Source: Desemzia sp045528445 (GTDB lineage Bacteria; Bacillota; Bacilli; Lactobacillales; Carnobacteriaceae). From it: a stretch of DNA of 64,000 nt. The translations under genes were made by a program, and so were the position numbers. Below the pieces are notes generated by a model that saw only the letters and a program-made list of their open reading frames with translations, did not search any database and had not been told where the DNA came from. The DNA is taken from the NCBI RefSeq assembly GCF_045528445.1, contig NZ_JBGQQU010000008.1:1-64000 (forward strand), given 5' to 3'. Positions 33,746-41,721 of the stretch are shown here, piece after piece. How positions within the stretch are numbered: the stretch's first letter is position 1; each line of letters starts with the position of its first letter.

Positions 33746-35740
33746 ATGGAAATCCATGTGATGACTCTTGATGAAAAGTTAGCTTATTTAGAAAGTAAAT
33801 CTTATTCTGGAAATGATCTGGGAGTGACGTATACAAAAAATAAGACGACCTTTAAAGTTTGGTCGCCTCTTGCTGAAAAAGTTGTGGTAAATCTTTACCA
33901 GACTGGAGACAGTGCCGAGAATTCATTGATCCAATCTTACCCTTTAACGCATGAGAACAATGTATGGACCGCCAGCTTAGCAGGTGATTTCGAAGGCCTC
34001 TTTTACACTTACACCATCACCGTTAGCGGCACATCCAACGAAACGATGGATATACATGCAACAGCAGCTGGTGTGAACGGGAATCGTGCAGCGATCATCG
34101 ATTTTGATAAAACCAATCCTGAAAACTGGTCTGAAGATGATCATGTTACCCAACAACAGATAACCGACGCTTTTATTTGGGAAGTCCATGTAGCCGATTT
34201 TTCTTCGGATGAACATTCTGGAATCAGTCTGGAAAATCAAGGAAAATATTTAGCTTTTACGGAACTGGGAACAACTTACAAAAACGAAAAAGAATTCTCT
34301 ACAGGCGTCGATCATTTAAGCAAACTGGGCGTGAATTATGTTCATCTCTTACCTGTTTTTGATTTTGAAAACGACGAGGAAGGTTCAGATTACAACTGGG
34401 GCTATGATCCTAAAAATTATAATGTCCCTGAAGGCCGTTATTCTTCAGACCCGCGCGATCCCTCAGCACGTATTCGTGAATTTAAGCAAATGGTCCAAAG
34501 TCTGCACGCACAAGATATTGGTGTGGTGTTGGATGTAGTCTACAATCATACGCTTGAAACCGAAGATTCCAGCTTTAATTTGACCGTTCCCGACTATTAT
34601 TACCGCCAAACGGACACTGGTGAATTTGCGGATGGATCAGCTTGCGGGAATGAAACAGCCAGCGATCGCAGTATGATGCGCAAATATATGGTGGATTCTA
34701 TTTTATATTGGGCTTCAGAATATCATTTGGATGGTTTCCGCTTTGATTTGATGGGGTTGCATGATGTTGAAACAATGAATGCGATCCGCACAGCATTAAA
34801 CGAAAAAGGCCTGCAGCATGTGATTCTTTACGGAGAACCTTGGGACGCCGGAAGTAATGAGATCAAAACACCCAATATCCCTGCCAATAAAGGGAATGCA
34901 TCTCATTTCATGGATGGTATTGCCATTTTCAATGACGATTTTAGAGATCCTGTAAAAGGTTCGGTTTTCAACAAGACTGATGGAGGTTTTCTGCAAGGTC
35001 AAAACGGGATTGATTTTCACGATGCAGACGTCATGGCTGGAATCAGTGCCAATACGATTGGTGCTGCTGCTTCAGAATATGAATTGGCTGACAAGACTTG
35101 GGCCAGAAACCCAGCACAAGTGGTGAGCTACAATTCTGCTCACGATAATTTAAGCCTTTATGACAAATTGGTGGAAAGTACTTTTGATGAGCCCTATTTT
35201 GGCAGAAATGACTGGGTCATTCAAATCAATAAATTAGCTGCTGCCTTGCTGTTTACTTCTCAAGGTACCTTGTTTATGCAGGCAGGAGAGGAATTTGGCC
35301 GTACTAAATTTGGAGACGAGAACAGTTTCGTGTCTTCTATTGATGTCAATAAGCTGGACTGGAGTCTGCTTAAAACGAATAGCGACCTGGTGGATTATTA
35401 CCGAGGGTTGAGTCAGATTCGCCGCAAATTTACTCCGTTAAGAGACGCTACCGCACAAACTGCGAAAGCTATGGCTTTTTCTCGTGACTCTATTGAAAAT
35501 CTAATTGCTTATACGATTCCGAATTCTTACGCAGGAGAAAGCGATTGGAAATGGATGGCAGTCATCTTGAACTCATCTGGTGAAACACATGAGGTTACTT
35601 TGGAGAGCCATACTGATGAATTACCTACTCATTGGACTATTGTCGCTAACAAAGACCACGCTGGATTAGAAGCGTTGGGAACGGTAGAAGGAAGTACGAT
35701 GACGATAGAACCGCACAGTGCTTTGATTTTAGTTTCTTAA
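33746..35740 (+). CDS. pulA: Type I pullulanase (GH13, intracellular)
   Basis: A 664-residue debranching enzyme that cleaves alpha-1,6 links in pullulan and branched maltodextrins. An N-terminal CBM48-type domain (GVTYTKNKTTFKVWSPLAEK, residues about 25-120) precedes the GH13 barrel. Marks of the pullulanase branch are YNWGYDPKNY near residue 220, VVLDVVYNHT, GFRFDLMGLHD with the nucleophile Asp, YGEPWD with the acid/base Glu, and YNSAHDNLSL. There is no signal peptide or wall anchor, so it works on imported dextrins. The start follows GAAAGGAAG. It opens the maltose block whose other genes run on the opposite strand from 36394. Confidence 0.95.
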   Translation: MEIHVMTLDEKLAYLESKSYSGNDLGVTYTKNKTTFKVWSPLAEKVVVNLYQTGDSAENSLIQSYPLTHENNVWTASLAGDFEGLFYTYTITVSGTSNETMDIHATAAGVNGNRAAIIDFDKTNPENWSEDDHVTQQQITDAFIWEVHVADFSSDEHSGISLENQGKYLAFTELGTTYKNEKEFSTGVDHLSKLGVNYVHLLPVFDFENDEEGSDYNWGYDPKNYNVPEGRYSSDPRDPSARIREFKQMVQSLHAQDIGVVLDVVYNHTLETEDSSFNLTVPDYYYRQTDTGEFADGSACGNETASDRSMMRKYMVDSILYWASEYHLDGFRFDLMGLHDVETMNAIRTALNEKGLQHVILYGEPWDAGSNEIKTPNIPANKGNASHFMDGIAIFNDDFRDPVKGSVFNKTDGGFLQGQNGIDFHDADVMAGISANTIGAAASEYELADKTWARNPAQVVSYNSAHDNLSLYDKLVESTFDEPYFGRNDWVIQINKLAAALLFTSQGTLFMQAGEEFGRTKFGDENSFVSSIDVNKLDWSLLKTNSDLVDYYRGLSQIRRKFTPLRDATAQTAKAMAFSRDSIENLIAYTIPNSYAGESDWKWMAVILNSSGETHEVTLESHTDELPTHWTIVANKDHAGLEALGTVEGSTMTIEPHSALILVS

Positions 35741-35763
35741 TAGTTGAATGTTCACTTTATGGT

Positions 35764-35830
35764 GTTGGAAAAGAAATTCCTTCCGAATTCGAGGTTGCTT
35801 GGTGAGACCCATGGGAACGCTTGGAAGGTA
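35764..35830. repeat. Foldback element fragment
   Basis: AAGAAATTCCTTCCG, GAGGTTGCTTGG and CCCATGGGAACGC match, in order, the 5' part of the element copy at 54034 (AAGAAATTTCCTCCG, GGGTGGCTTATGG, CCATGGGAACTCC). The copy ends where the insertion-sequence-like end begins. Confidence 0.6.
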
Positions 35831-35935
35831 CAACCCCAAAAAGTTAGAGTAAAATCTAATTTTTTGGGGTCTTTTTTTATGACAAAGTATAGTGTAGTGA
35901 AGAATTTAAGCTGCAATTGTTCAAGAATATTTTGG
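35831..35935 (+). mobile_element. IS3-family (IS150-like) end remnant with hairpin
   Basis: ACCCCAAAAAGTTAGA-type ends with an inner inverted copy (TCTAATTTTTTGGGGT, 35834-35870) and a T-run are typical of IS150-group elements. They are followed directly by ATGACAAAGTATAGTGTAG, the usual start (MTKYSV) of their OrfA. The frame then breaks (correct one shift gives EEFKLQLF) and no transposase follows. The hairpin plus T-run probably now serves as terminator for pulA. Confidence 0.6.
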
Positions 35936-36053
35936 CTATCATTTATTAACGAAGAAACAGGAAGTTTTCTCCTCACCCTATCTTTAAATGCTGCACGAAT
36001 AGGAAAAAACGAGTCTGAGACAGCCGTTGGCACTGTTGTTTTATTTTATTACT

Positions 36054-36187
36054 CAAGTGAGACTTAATTTAATGTCCACTTGAAGAATAAACCCATTTTA
36101 TTACTCAAGTGAGACCTTAATTTTATGCCACTTAATAAGTAAACCTACTTTATTCTTCAAGTGGGGACTTATTCAATGCTCACTTGA
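36054..36187. repeat. 52-bp alternating-box array (CAAGTGA/CACTTGA), short copy
   Basis: CAAGTG at 36054, 36106 and 36158, and CACTT at 36077, 36129 and 36181: period 52 with the same 23/29 sub-spacing as the 29-kb array. The boxes are the same as at 29 kb, but the sequence between them is clearly different. Confidence 0.82.
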
Positions 36188-36334
36188 AGAATAACCTTCA
36201 TTCACTCATCAAACGAATATCTCTTTCACGCTGAATAGAGCATCCCACTGAAAGAAGACATTGATATTATCAAAGAACACTCCAAGAGTCGTACCAATAT
36301 TATATGATGAAAAAACCAATAGATTAAATTTCCA

Positions 36335-36387
36335 AGAAAAACCCGCTCTCTTCGGCAATCAATTGTTGAAGAGAGCGGGTTTTTCTT
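36335..36387. terminator. Terminator after malR
   Basis: AGAAAAACCCGCTCTCTTC and GAAGAGAGCGGGTTTTTCT form a perfect 19-bp stem beside the stop of the minus-strand gene at 36394. Confidence 0.88.
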
Positions 36388-36393
36388 ATTCTT

Positions 36394-37419
36394 CTAGTGA
36401 CCTTTTCTTTTGCACGATTGCCGTTCAATAATCTGATGCGGCAAGATCATCTTGACCGCCAATGTTTGTTTGCCTTCCATCAATTCAATCAGCTGATAAA
36501 CAGTTTGTGATGTCAGCGAATCAGTATGTAGATCGATAGAAGTCAGTTCAGGTTGAGATTTTTCCGCAAAAATCGAGTTATTGAATCCAATAATCGAGAC
36601 ATCTGCCGGGATTTTCAATCCAAAACCACTGAGCATATAGCTCATATTCAATGCGATCAAATCATCGCTGGACACGATACCGGTCGGAAAATCGCTGCTG
36701 CTAAACAGCTGCTGGATTTTTTTGCGGTAAGCTGCTTCAGGAAGAGTCACATCTAGCATCAAATCCGGATCAACGGCCAATCCTGCATCTTCCAACGCCT
36801 GCCCATAACCTTTTAGTCGCTCTCGAATCACCATTTGTTTTGTATCTTCCCCGATAAAAGCAATCCTTTGGTGACCTAGTTCCAACAGATAGTTGGTCGC
36901 ATCTTTTCCGGCAATCACATTGTCGTTATCGACATACAGCATTTCATTTTCGTATTTATACGGTTTACCGATCATCGCATACGGCACTTTTTCTTGGTGC
37001 AGGTATTCGATAATAGGGTCATCTTTTTTGGAATACAACACGATAAAACCGTCTACTCGTCCGCCTTTGGCCATCGTTTGAATACTTTCCAACAGCTCTG
37101 CTTCCGTTGTTCCCGAAGCGATCGACACCATATACTTCTTCTCGTTACAGGCTTTACTGATCCCTCGAATCATGCTGAGAAAAAAGGTGTTCTGAAAAGC
37201 TTGACCTTGGGAGACCGGCAAAATAACTCCAATCGTTTGAGTGGTCTGATTGACTAAACCGCGCGCGGTCAAATTAGGCCGATATCCGACTTCTTCCATG
37301 ATGCGCCGAACGTTTTGCTTCGTTTTTTCACTGATACTTGGAGAATCCTGGATGGTACGCGATACAGTTGAAGTGGCAACTCCAGCTTTTTTTGCTACAT
37401 CTTTGATTGTGACCGACAT
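36394..37419 (-). CDS. malR: LacI-family transcriptional regulator of the maltose operon
   Basis: A 341-residue LacI/GalR repressor. The HTH and hinge are VTIKDVAKKAGVATSTVSR at residues 3-21 and LTARGLVNQ near 56. A periplasmic-binding-like sugar domain follows to the end. It is the last gene of the operon mapA-pgmB-galM-malR, which processes maltose. This supports the name MalR, although the sugar sensed is not shown by sequence. Two operator-like sites in the mapA-malT intergenic region (41509-41522 and 41674-41687) have the GCAAACGATTGCA form used by LacI-family proteins, including CcpA. Confidence 0.88.
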   Translation of the reverse strand: MSVTIKDVAKKAGVATSTVSRTIQDSPSISEKTKQNVRRIMEEVGYRPNLTARGLVNQTTQTIGVILPVSQGQAFQNTFFLSMIRGISKACNEKKYMVSIASGTTEAELLESIQTMAKGGRVDGFIVLYSKKDDPIIEYLHQEKVPYAMIGKPYKYENEMLYVDNDNVIAGKDATNYLLELGHQRIAFIGEDTKQMVIRERLKGYGQALEDAGLAVDPDLMLDVTLPEAAYRKKIQQLFSSSDFPTGIVSSDDLIALNMSYMLSGFGLKIPADVSIIGFNNSIFAEKSQPELTSIDLHTDSLTSQTVYQLIELMEGKQTLAVKMILPHQIIERQSCKRKGH

Positions 37420-37450
37420 CTGCGCACATCCTTTCTGCCTTTATTTTAAG

Positions 37451-38464
37451 CTATTCCGTTGGTGTTGTAAACGTGTACTTGGTAAAGGACCGATGCATTC
37501 TCCCTGGTTCCAAGATGATGGATCGAAATTCTGGATGGTGTACGGCATCCGGAAATTCTTGTGTTTCTAAGGCTATTCCGCGGTGGCTGCTCATTTTTTC
37601 TCCATCCACTAAATAATCTTCGTCCATTCCTGTCGTTGAAAAGACAACGACTGCTTCGCGATTCGTTTCGATCTTCAAAGAACGTCCGCTTTCTGGCTCA
37701 CACAACCGAATCGTTTTTGCTCCAGACAATTTGAATGGCGTATCGAACCCTTCACGCCGTTCATTGATCGCATCTGCCAGCCTTTTCGGTTCTCTAAAAT
37801 CAAGCGCTGTCTCTGCAACGGGAAGTAAACGTCCTGTTGGTATTTTGGTTTTGTCCGTTTCCGCATAGCTTTCTGCATCCATTTGCAAGGTGTGTTCCAA
37901 TATCTTGCGTTTGGTGTTGCCGCTCAAGTTAAAATACGTATGATTGGTTGGATTAAACAGTGTTGTTTGATCCGTTTCTGCGGTAACCAGCATTTCCCAT
38001 ATATTGTCATTGGTCCAATAATAGGTCACTGTTACTCGCAGATTCCCCGGATAGCCGTTGTCTCCATCTGGACTCATCAATGAGAAAGCGACACCGATCC
38101 TATTGTCTTCTTGAACGATTTGACTGTCCCAAACAAGCTGACTGAAATTGTGCTCTCCGCCATGCATATGATGCTTTCGATTGTTTTGAGTCAATTGATA
38201 AGTTGACCATGTACCATCAGCGATCCGTCCCGCTACTCTTCCGATAAAAGCCCCAAAATAAGGCGAATCCTTTACATAATCCTCCAATTGCTTGAACCCT
38301 AAAACCACGTTTTCCTTTTTTCCCCATTGGTCCGGTACTTCGATCCCCGTCACTACTGCCCCATAATTGATGCAGCGAAAAACCGCTTGTTGATCATTCG
38401 TCAGGACATATTCAAAAACTTCCTGACCTTCATACCAGCCATAGTGTTGTTTACGCGCGTCCAA
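37451..38464 (-). CDS. galM: Aldose 1-epimerase (galactose/maltose mutarotase)
   Basis: A mutarotase of about 337 residues that equilibrates the anomers of glucose or maltose. Landmarks are GAFIGRVAGRIADG (substrate Arg), HMHGGEHNFSQLVWD (first His), FNPTNHTYFNLSG (catalytic His) and ALETQEFPDAVHHPEF (acid Glu). Maltose phosphorylase releases beta-glucose-1-phosphate and glucose, so a mutarotase in the same operon is sensible. I place the start at the TTG at 38464, which has GGAGTG at ideal distance. The ATG at 38482 is an alternative but has a poor site. Either way the gene overlaps the end of pgmB. Confidence 0.92.
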   Translation of the reverse strand: MDARKQHYGWYEGQEVFEYVLTNDQQAVFRCINYGAVVTGIEVPDQWGKKENVVLGFKQLEDYVKDSPYFGAFIGRVAGRIADGTWSTYQLTQNNRKHHMHGGEHNFSQLVWDSQIVQEDNRIGVAFSLMSPDGDNGYPGNLRVTVTYYWTNDNIWEMLVTAETDQTTLFNPTNHTYFNLSGNTKRKILEHTLQMDAESYAETDKTKIPTGRLLPVAETALDFREPKRLADAINERREGFDTPFKLSGAKTIRLCEPESGRSLKIETNREAVVVFSTTGMDEDYLVDGEKMSSHRGIALETQEFPDAVHHPEFRSIILEPGRMHRSFTKYTFTTPTE

Positions 38465-39122
38465 TCGTTTCACTCCATACATTTTCCAATAAAGCGACAG
38501 TCAGATCAGCCGTGCTTGGGACAACTTTTGCAGCTTTTCCCAAATTTTTGCTTTCACCCACACCGATAGAAACCATATTAGCCGCATTGATAGAGTCGAT
38601 TCCGGCAGCTGCATCTTCCACACCCACACATTCGCTCACATCAACGCCCAACTGTTTAGCGCCTGTCACGAAAATTTCTGGATCCGGTTTACCAGCTTTT
38701 AATCCAGCTGGGTCAACAATCTCATCAAAATAGTCTGTGATTTGGAGTTTATCCAAAATGGTTGGACCATTTTTACTAGCAGAAGCTAAACCTAATTTGA
38801 TATTGTTTGCTTTCAGTTCATCCAACAAGGCTTTAATGCCAGGCAATAAGTCGGATGGCGACATTTTTTCAATCAACGTTTTGTACAAATCATTTTTTTC
38901 AGTAGCCATCGCTTCTTTTTCAGTTTCTGAATAAGCGTCTTGTTTGTTGCCTTTTTCTAAAATGCGGTTCAATGAATCCGTACGGCTGACTCCTTTTAAT
39001 TGTTCATTGAATTCTTCGTCGATTTCAATCCCAATTTTAGTTCCTAAGGCTTTCCACGCTTCAAAATGGTAAGCCGCTGTATCCGTAATGACTCCGTCTA
39101 AATCAAATAGTACTGCTTTCAT
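38451..39122 (-). CDS. pgmB: Beta-phosphoglucomutase
   Basis: A 223-residue HAD-superfamily enzyme that turns beta-glucose-1-phosphate into glucose-6-phosphate. FDLDGVITDTAAYH holds the nucleophile Asp7 and acid/base Asp9. Further motifs are LKGVSRTDSLNRIL in the cap and LASASKNGP (motif II). KAGKPDPEIF carries the motif III Lys, and VGVEDAAAGID forms motif IV. It follows mapA by 18 bp and overlaps galM, so it is translated as part of the same message. Together with maltose phosphorylase it saves one ATP per maltose. Confidence 0.96.
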   Translation of the reverse strand: MKAVLFDLDGVITDTAAYHFEAWKALGTKIGIEIDEEFNEQLKGVSRTDSLNRILEKGNKQDAYSETEKEAMATEKNDLYKTLIEKMSPSDLLPGIKALLDELKANNIKLGLASASKNGPTILDKLQITDYFDEIVDPAGLKAGKPDPEIFVTGAKQLGVDVSECVGVEDAAAGIDSINAANMVSIGVGESKNLGKAAKVVPSTADLTVALLENVWSETIGRA

Positions 39123-39140
39123 AAGCTGGTTGCTTCCTCT

Positions 39141-41426
39141 CTATTGGTTCATATTTTGTGGTGCTTTGGTTTCAGTCGTATAAACGTCATTTAACACTAT
39201 GGATTCGCCGTAAACAGACATTTCCAAGGTTTCGCCTTCAAGCAACACGATCGCTACTTCTTCGTTGGTCACCGAAATTTTCAATAAGCGTCCACGGTAA
39301 TTGATGTGGAAAGCATAATTCGTCCAGTTTTCCGGCAAATAAGGTCTAAAAGACAAGTGTTCATGAACGGTTTGCATTCCCGCAAACCCTTGAACGATTG
39401 TCAGCCAGCTTCCGGTCATCGAAGTAATGTGCAAGCCGTCTTCCGTATCATTGTTGTAGTTGTCTAAGTCCAAACGAGCTGTACGCGCATAGAATTCTAC
39501 GGCTTTGTCCATTTTACCAAGGTCTGCTGCCAAAATCGCATGGATACTCGGAGACAAACTAGATTCATGCACGGTCATTGGTTCGTAAAAATCAAAGTTG
39601 CGTTCGATTTCTTCCATCGTGTAATTTTCTTTAAAGAAGTAAATTCCTTGCAAAACATCCGCTTGTTTGATGAACGGTGAACGCAAGATTTTATCCCATG
39701 ACCATTTTTGATTCAATGGTAAGTCGGCTGGGTCCAATTCAGAAACTGGGCGCAAATCTTTATCTAAGAAAGTATCGTGTTGCACAAAAACTTGCTCTGT
39801 TTCATCATAAGGATAATACATTTTATTGATGATGTCTTGCCATTTTGCTGCTTCTTCTTTGGTTACTTGTAAAGTGGCTTGTTTTTCTGAAGAAAGTGTT
39901 AAAGATTCTAACGTATACTTCAATGTCCAAGCAGCCAATTTATTTGTATACCAGTTGTTGTTGACGTTATTCTCGTATTCATTCGGACCTGTTACTCCAT
40001 GTACCATGTATTGATCTTTTTTGCGGTTGTAATGCACACGGTCTGCCCAGAAACGACTGATGCCGACTAAAACATCCAAACCTTTTTCTTTCAAATACGT
40101 TTGGTCGCCTGTATAGTTCGTGTAATTGTAAATTGCATAAGCCATCGCACCATTCCGGTGAATCTCTTCAAAAGTAATTTCCCACTCATTGTGGCATTCT
40201 ACCCCGGTGAAAGTGACCATTGGATACAACGCACCTTTTAGGCCTTGTTGGTGCGCATTGTGTTCCGCTTGAGGCAATTGATTGTGACGGTACGACAATA
40301 AGTTTTCGGTTATTTTGGGATCTGCTAAAGCTAAATACAACGGAACTGCATAAGCTTCTGTGTCCCAGTAAGTTGCGCCGCCGTATTTTTCACCCGTAAA
40401 GCCTTTAGGTCCAATATTCAAACGAGTATCTTCTCCATAGTAAGTAGAGAACAATTGGAACAAGTTGAAACGGATGCCTTGTTGAGCCGCAGGATCGCCA
40501 CCGATTTCAATATCAGCTTTTTTCCAACGTTCCAACCAAAGCGATTCATGGCGCATACGCAATTCTTCAAAAGACAACTGATCCACTACTTCACTGATTG
40601 TACGGCTTTGTTTTTCTACATCCGCTTTAGCGTAATCACGAGAAGTCGTCAACACGATGCGTTTTTCGATGACCGCTTTCTCACCAGCTGCTAACGTTCC
40701 AGCATACGTTTGGGAGACTTTCATCTCAGTCACCAATTCGTCTGTCTTTTCCAAATTAGTCACGTGGTTAGACATCATAGCGCCTACGGTAAATTGCTCG
40801 ATCCCGAAGTTATTTGGTTTCGTTTCGATGACTAAGCTGTTTTTCGCTTGAGAAACAGGAAGCCAGAATTTTTCATCGTAATTGGAATCTTCATTGGTTA
40901 CATTTCCATCAAGAGCAGGAATTAATTCTAGTGTCACATCATCAGTCAAACTGGTTACTTCCATTTTAACGGCACACAGTTCTTTTTGGTCTAAGCTGAC
41001 AAATCGTTCAACAACGACTTGAACTTTTTTACCAGCTTTTTCTACTATATAACTTCTTTTCAAGATTCCGTGCTGCATATCCAATTCCATTTCAAAATCC
41101 GAAACAGTATCTGTATACAAATCAACTTTTTCGCCATCCATTACAATATCTAATTGAATAAAGTTCATTGTATTGATTACTTTACCAAAATATTCTGGAT
41201 AGCCGTTTTTCCACCAGCCAACACGTGTTTTGTCCGGATACCACACGCCGCCAATATAACTCCCTTGATGGCGGTCCCCTGAATAAGCTTCTTCAAAGTT
41301 CCCGCGCATTCCCATATAACCGTTTCCAATACTGGTCAAGCTTTCTTGCAATCTTCGTTCATTCTTGTTTAATTCAGTTGTTTTTATTTTCCATTCATCT
41401 ACTTCAAATAATCGTGTATCTGCCAC
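39141..41426 (-). CDS. mapA: Maltose phosphorylase (GH65)
   Basis: A 761-residue family 65 inverting phosphorylase: maltose plus phosphate gives beta-glucose-1-phosphate and glucose. The all-alpha barrel contains ATYWDTEAYAVPLYLA, the acid Glu in VTGPNEYENNVNNNWYTN, KQADVLQGIYFF and HESSLSPSIHA, which binds phosphate. Full length for the family. There is no signal peptide. It is first gene of the operon mapA-pgmB-galM-malR. Its promoter (41501-41529) has an operator exactly between -35 and -10. The PTS transporter gene malT is divergent. If EIICB delivers maltose-6-phosphate, a phosphatase or hydrolase is still needed before this enzyme can act. Confidence 0.95.
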   Translation of the reverse strand: MADTRLFEVDEWKIKTTELNKNERRLQESLTSIGNGYMGMRGNFEEAYSGDRHQGSYIGGVWYPDKTRVGWWKNGYPEYFGKVINTMNFIQLDIVMDGEKVDLYTDTVSDFEMELDMQHGILKRSYIVEKAGKKVQVVVERFVSLDQKELCAVKMEVTSLTDDVTLELIPALDGNVTNEDSNYDEKFWLPVSQAKNSLVIETKPNNFGIEQFTVGAMMSNHVTNLEKTDELVTEMKVSQTYAGTLAAGEKAVIEKRIVLTTSRDYAKADVEKQSRTISEVVDQLSFEELRMRHESLWLERWKKADIEIGGDPAAQQGIRFNLFQLFSTYYGEDTRLNIGPKGFTGEKYGGATYWDTEAYAVPLYLALADPKITENLLSYRHNQLPQAEHNAHQQGLKGALYPMVTFTGVECHNEWEITFEEIHRNGAMAYAIYNYTNYTGDQTYLKEKGLDVLVGISRFWADRVHYNRKKDQYMVHGVTGPNEYENNVNNNWYTNKLAAWTLKYTLESLTLSSEKQATLQVTKEEAAKWQDIINKMYYPYDETEQVFVQHDTFLDKDLRPVSELDPADLPLNQKWSWDKILRSPFIKQADVLQGIYFFKENYTMEEIERNFDFYEPMTVHESSLSPSIHAILAADLGKMDKAVEFYARTARLDLDNYNNDTEDGLHITSMTGSWLTIVQGFAGMQTVHEHLSFRPYLPENWTNYAFHINYRGRLLKISVTNEEVAIVLLEGETLEMSVYGESIVLNDVYTTETKAPQNMNQ

Positions 41427-41500
41427 TTTATTTCCTCCTGTCGCTGGAATTGCGTAAAACGAAATTATTGCAATCCATGCTTTCTTTATTCGCTAACGCA

Positions 41501-41529
41501 AGTTTAAACGCAAACGATTGCATTGTCAA
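41501..41529 (-). promoter_or_regulatory. mapA promoter with operator filling the spacer
   Basis: On the minus strand TTGACA (41524-41529), a 17-bp spacer and TAAACT (41501-41506). The 14-bp sequence CGCAAACGATTGCA (41509-41522), a LacI/CcpA-type site with one mismatch to cre, lies wholly inside the spacer. Binding of MalR or CcpA would exclude polymerase. Confidence 0.8.
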
Positions 41530-41604
41530 TTTGAAAGGGGTTCATTTTTCGATCTCCGTTTAGTTATAGTTATAAAAAGCTTGATATAAAGGTATTTCAT
41601 ATTC

Positions 41605-41620
41605 TTGTTACCGGTAACAA
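41605..41620. promoter_or_regulatory. Perfect palindrome in the mapA-malT gap
   Basis: TTGTTACCGGTAACAA is a 16-bp perfect palindrome with a CCGG centre, a form used by other LacI-family members. It lies midway between the two divergent promoters and differs from the GCAAACGATTGC-type sites. It may be the MalR operator, leaving the other two to CcpA. Confidence 0.6.
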
Positions 41621-41641
41621 TTTTATCGAAACTAAAAACGC

Positions 41642-41687
41642 TTGCATTTTTTTAAGGTAGGACTTATATTTAAAGCAATCGTTTGCA
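41642..41687 (+). promoter_or_regulatory. malT promoter and start-site operator
   Basis: TTGCAT (41642-41647), 17-bp spacer, TATATT (41665-41670). Directly after it AGCAATCGTTTGCA (41674-41687) is a cre/LacI-type operator (13 of 14 to cre on the minus strand) covering the expected first transcribed base. Confidence 0.78.
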
Positions 41688-41721
41688 TAAGCAAATTGAA
41701 TATTTTAAAGGAGGATTTAAA

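Noticed and set aside
35744..36067. Open frame of 107 codons after pulA, and an opposite frame at 35752-36033
   Set aside because: The frames run through a repeat fragment, an IS-like hairpin and part of the 52-bp array, have no ribosome site and show no domain.
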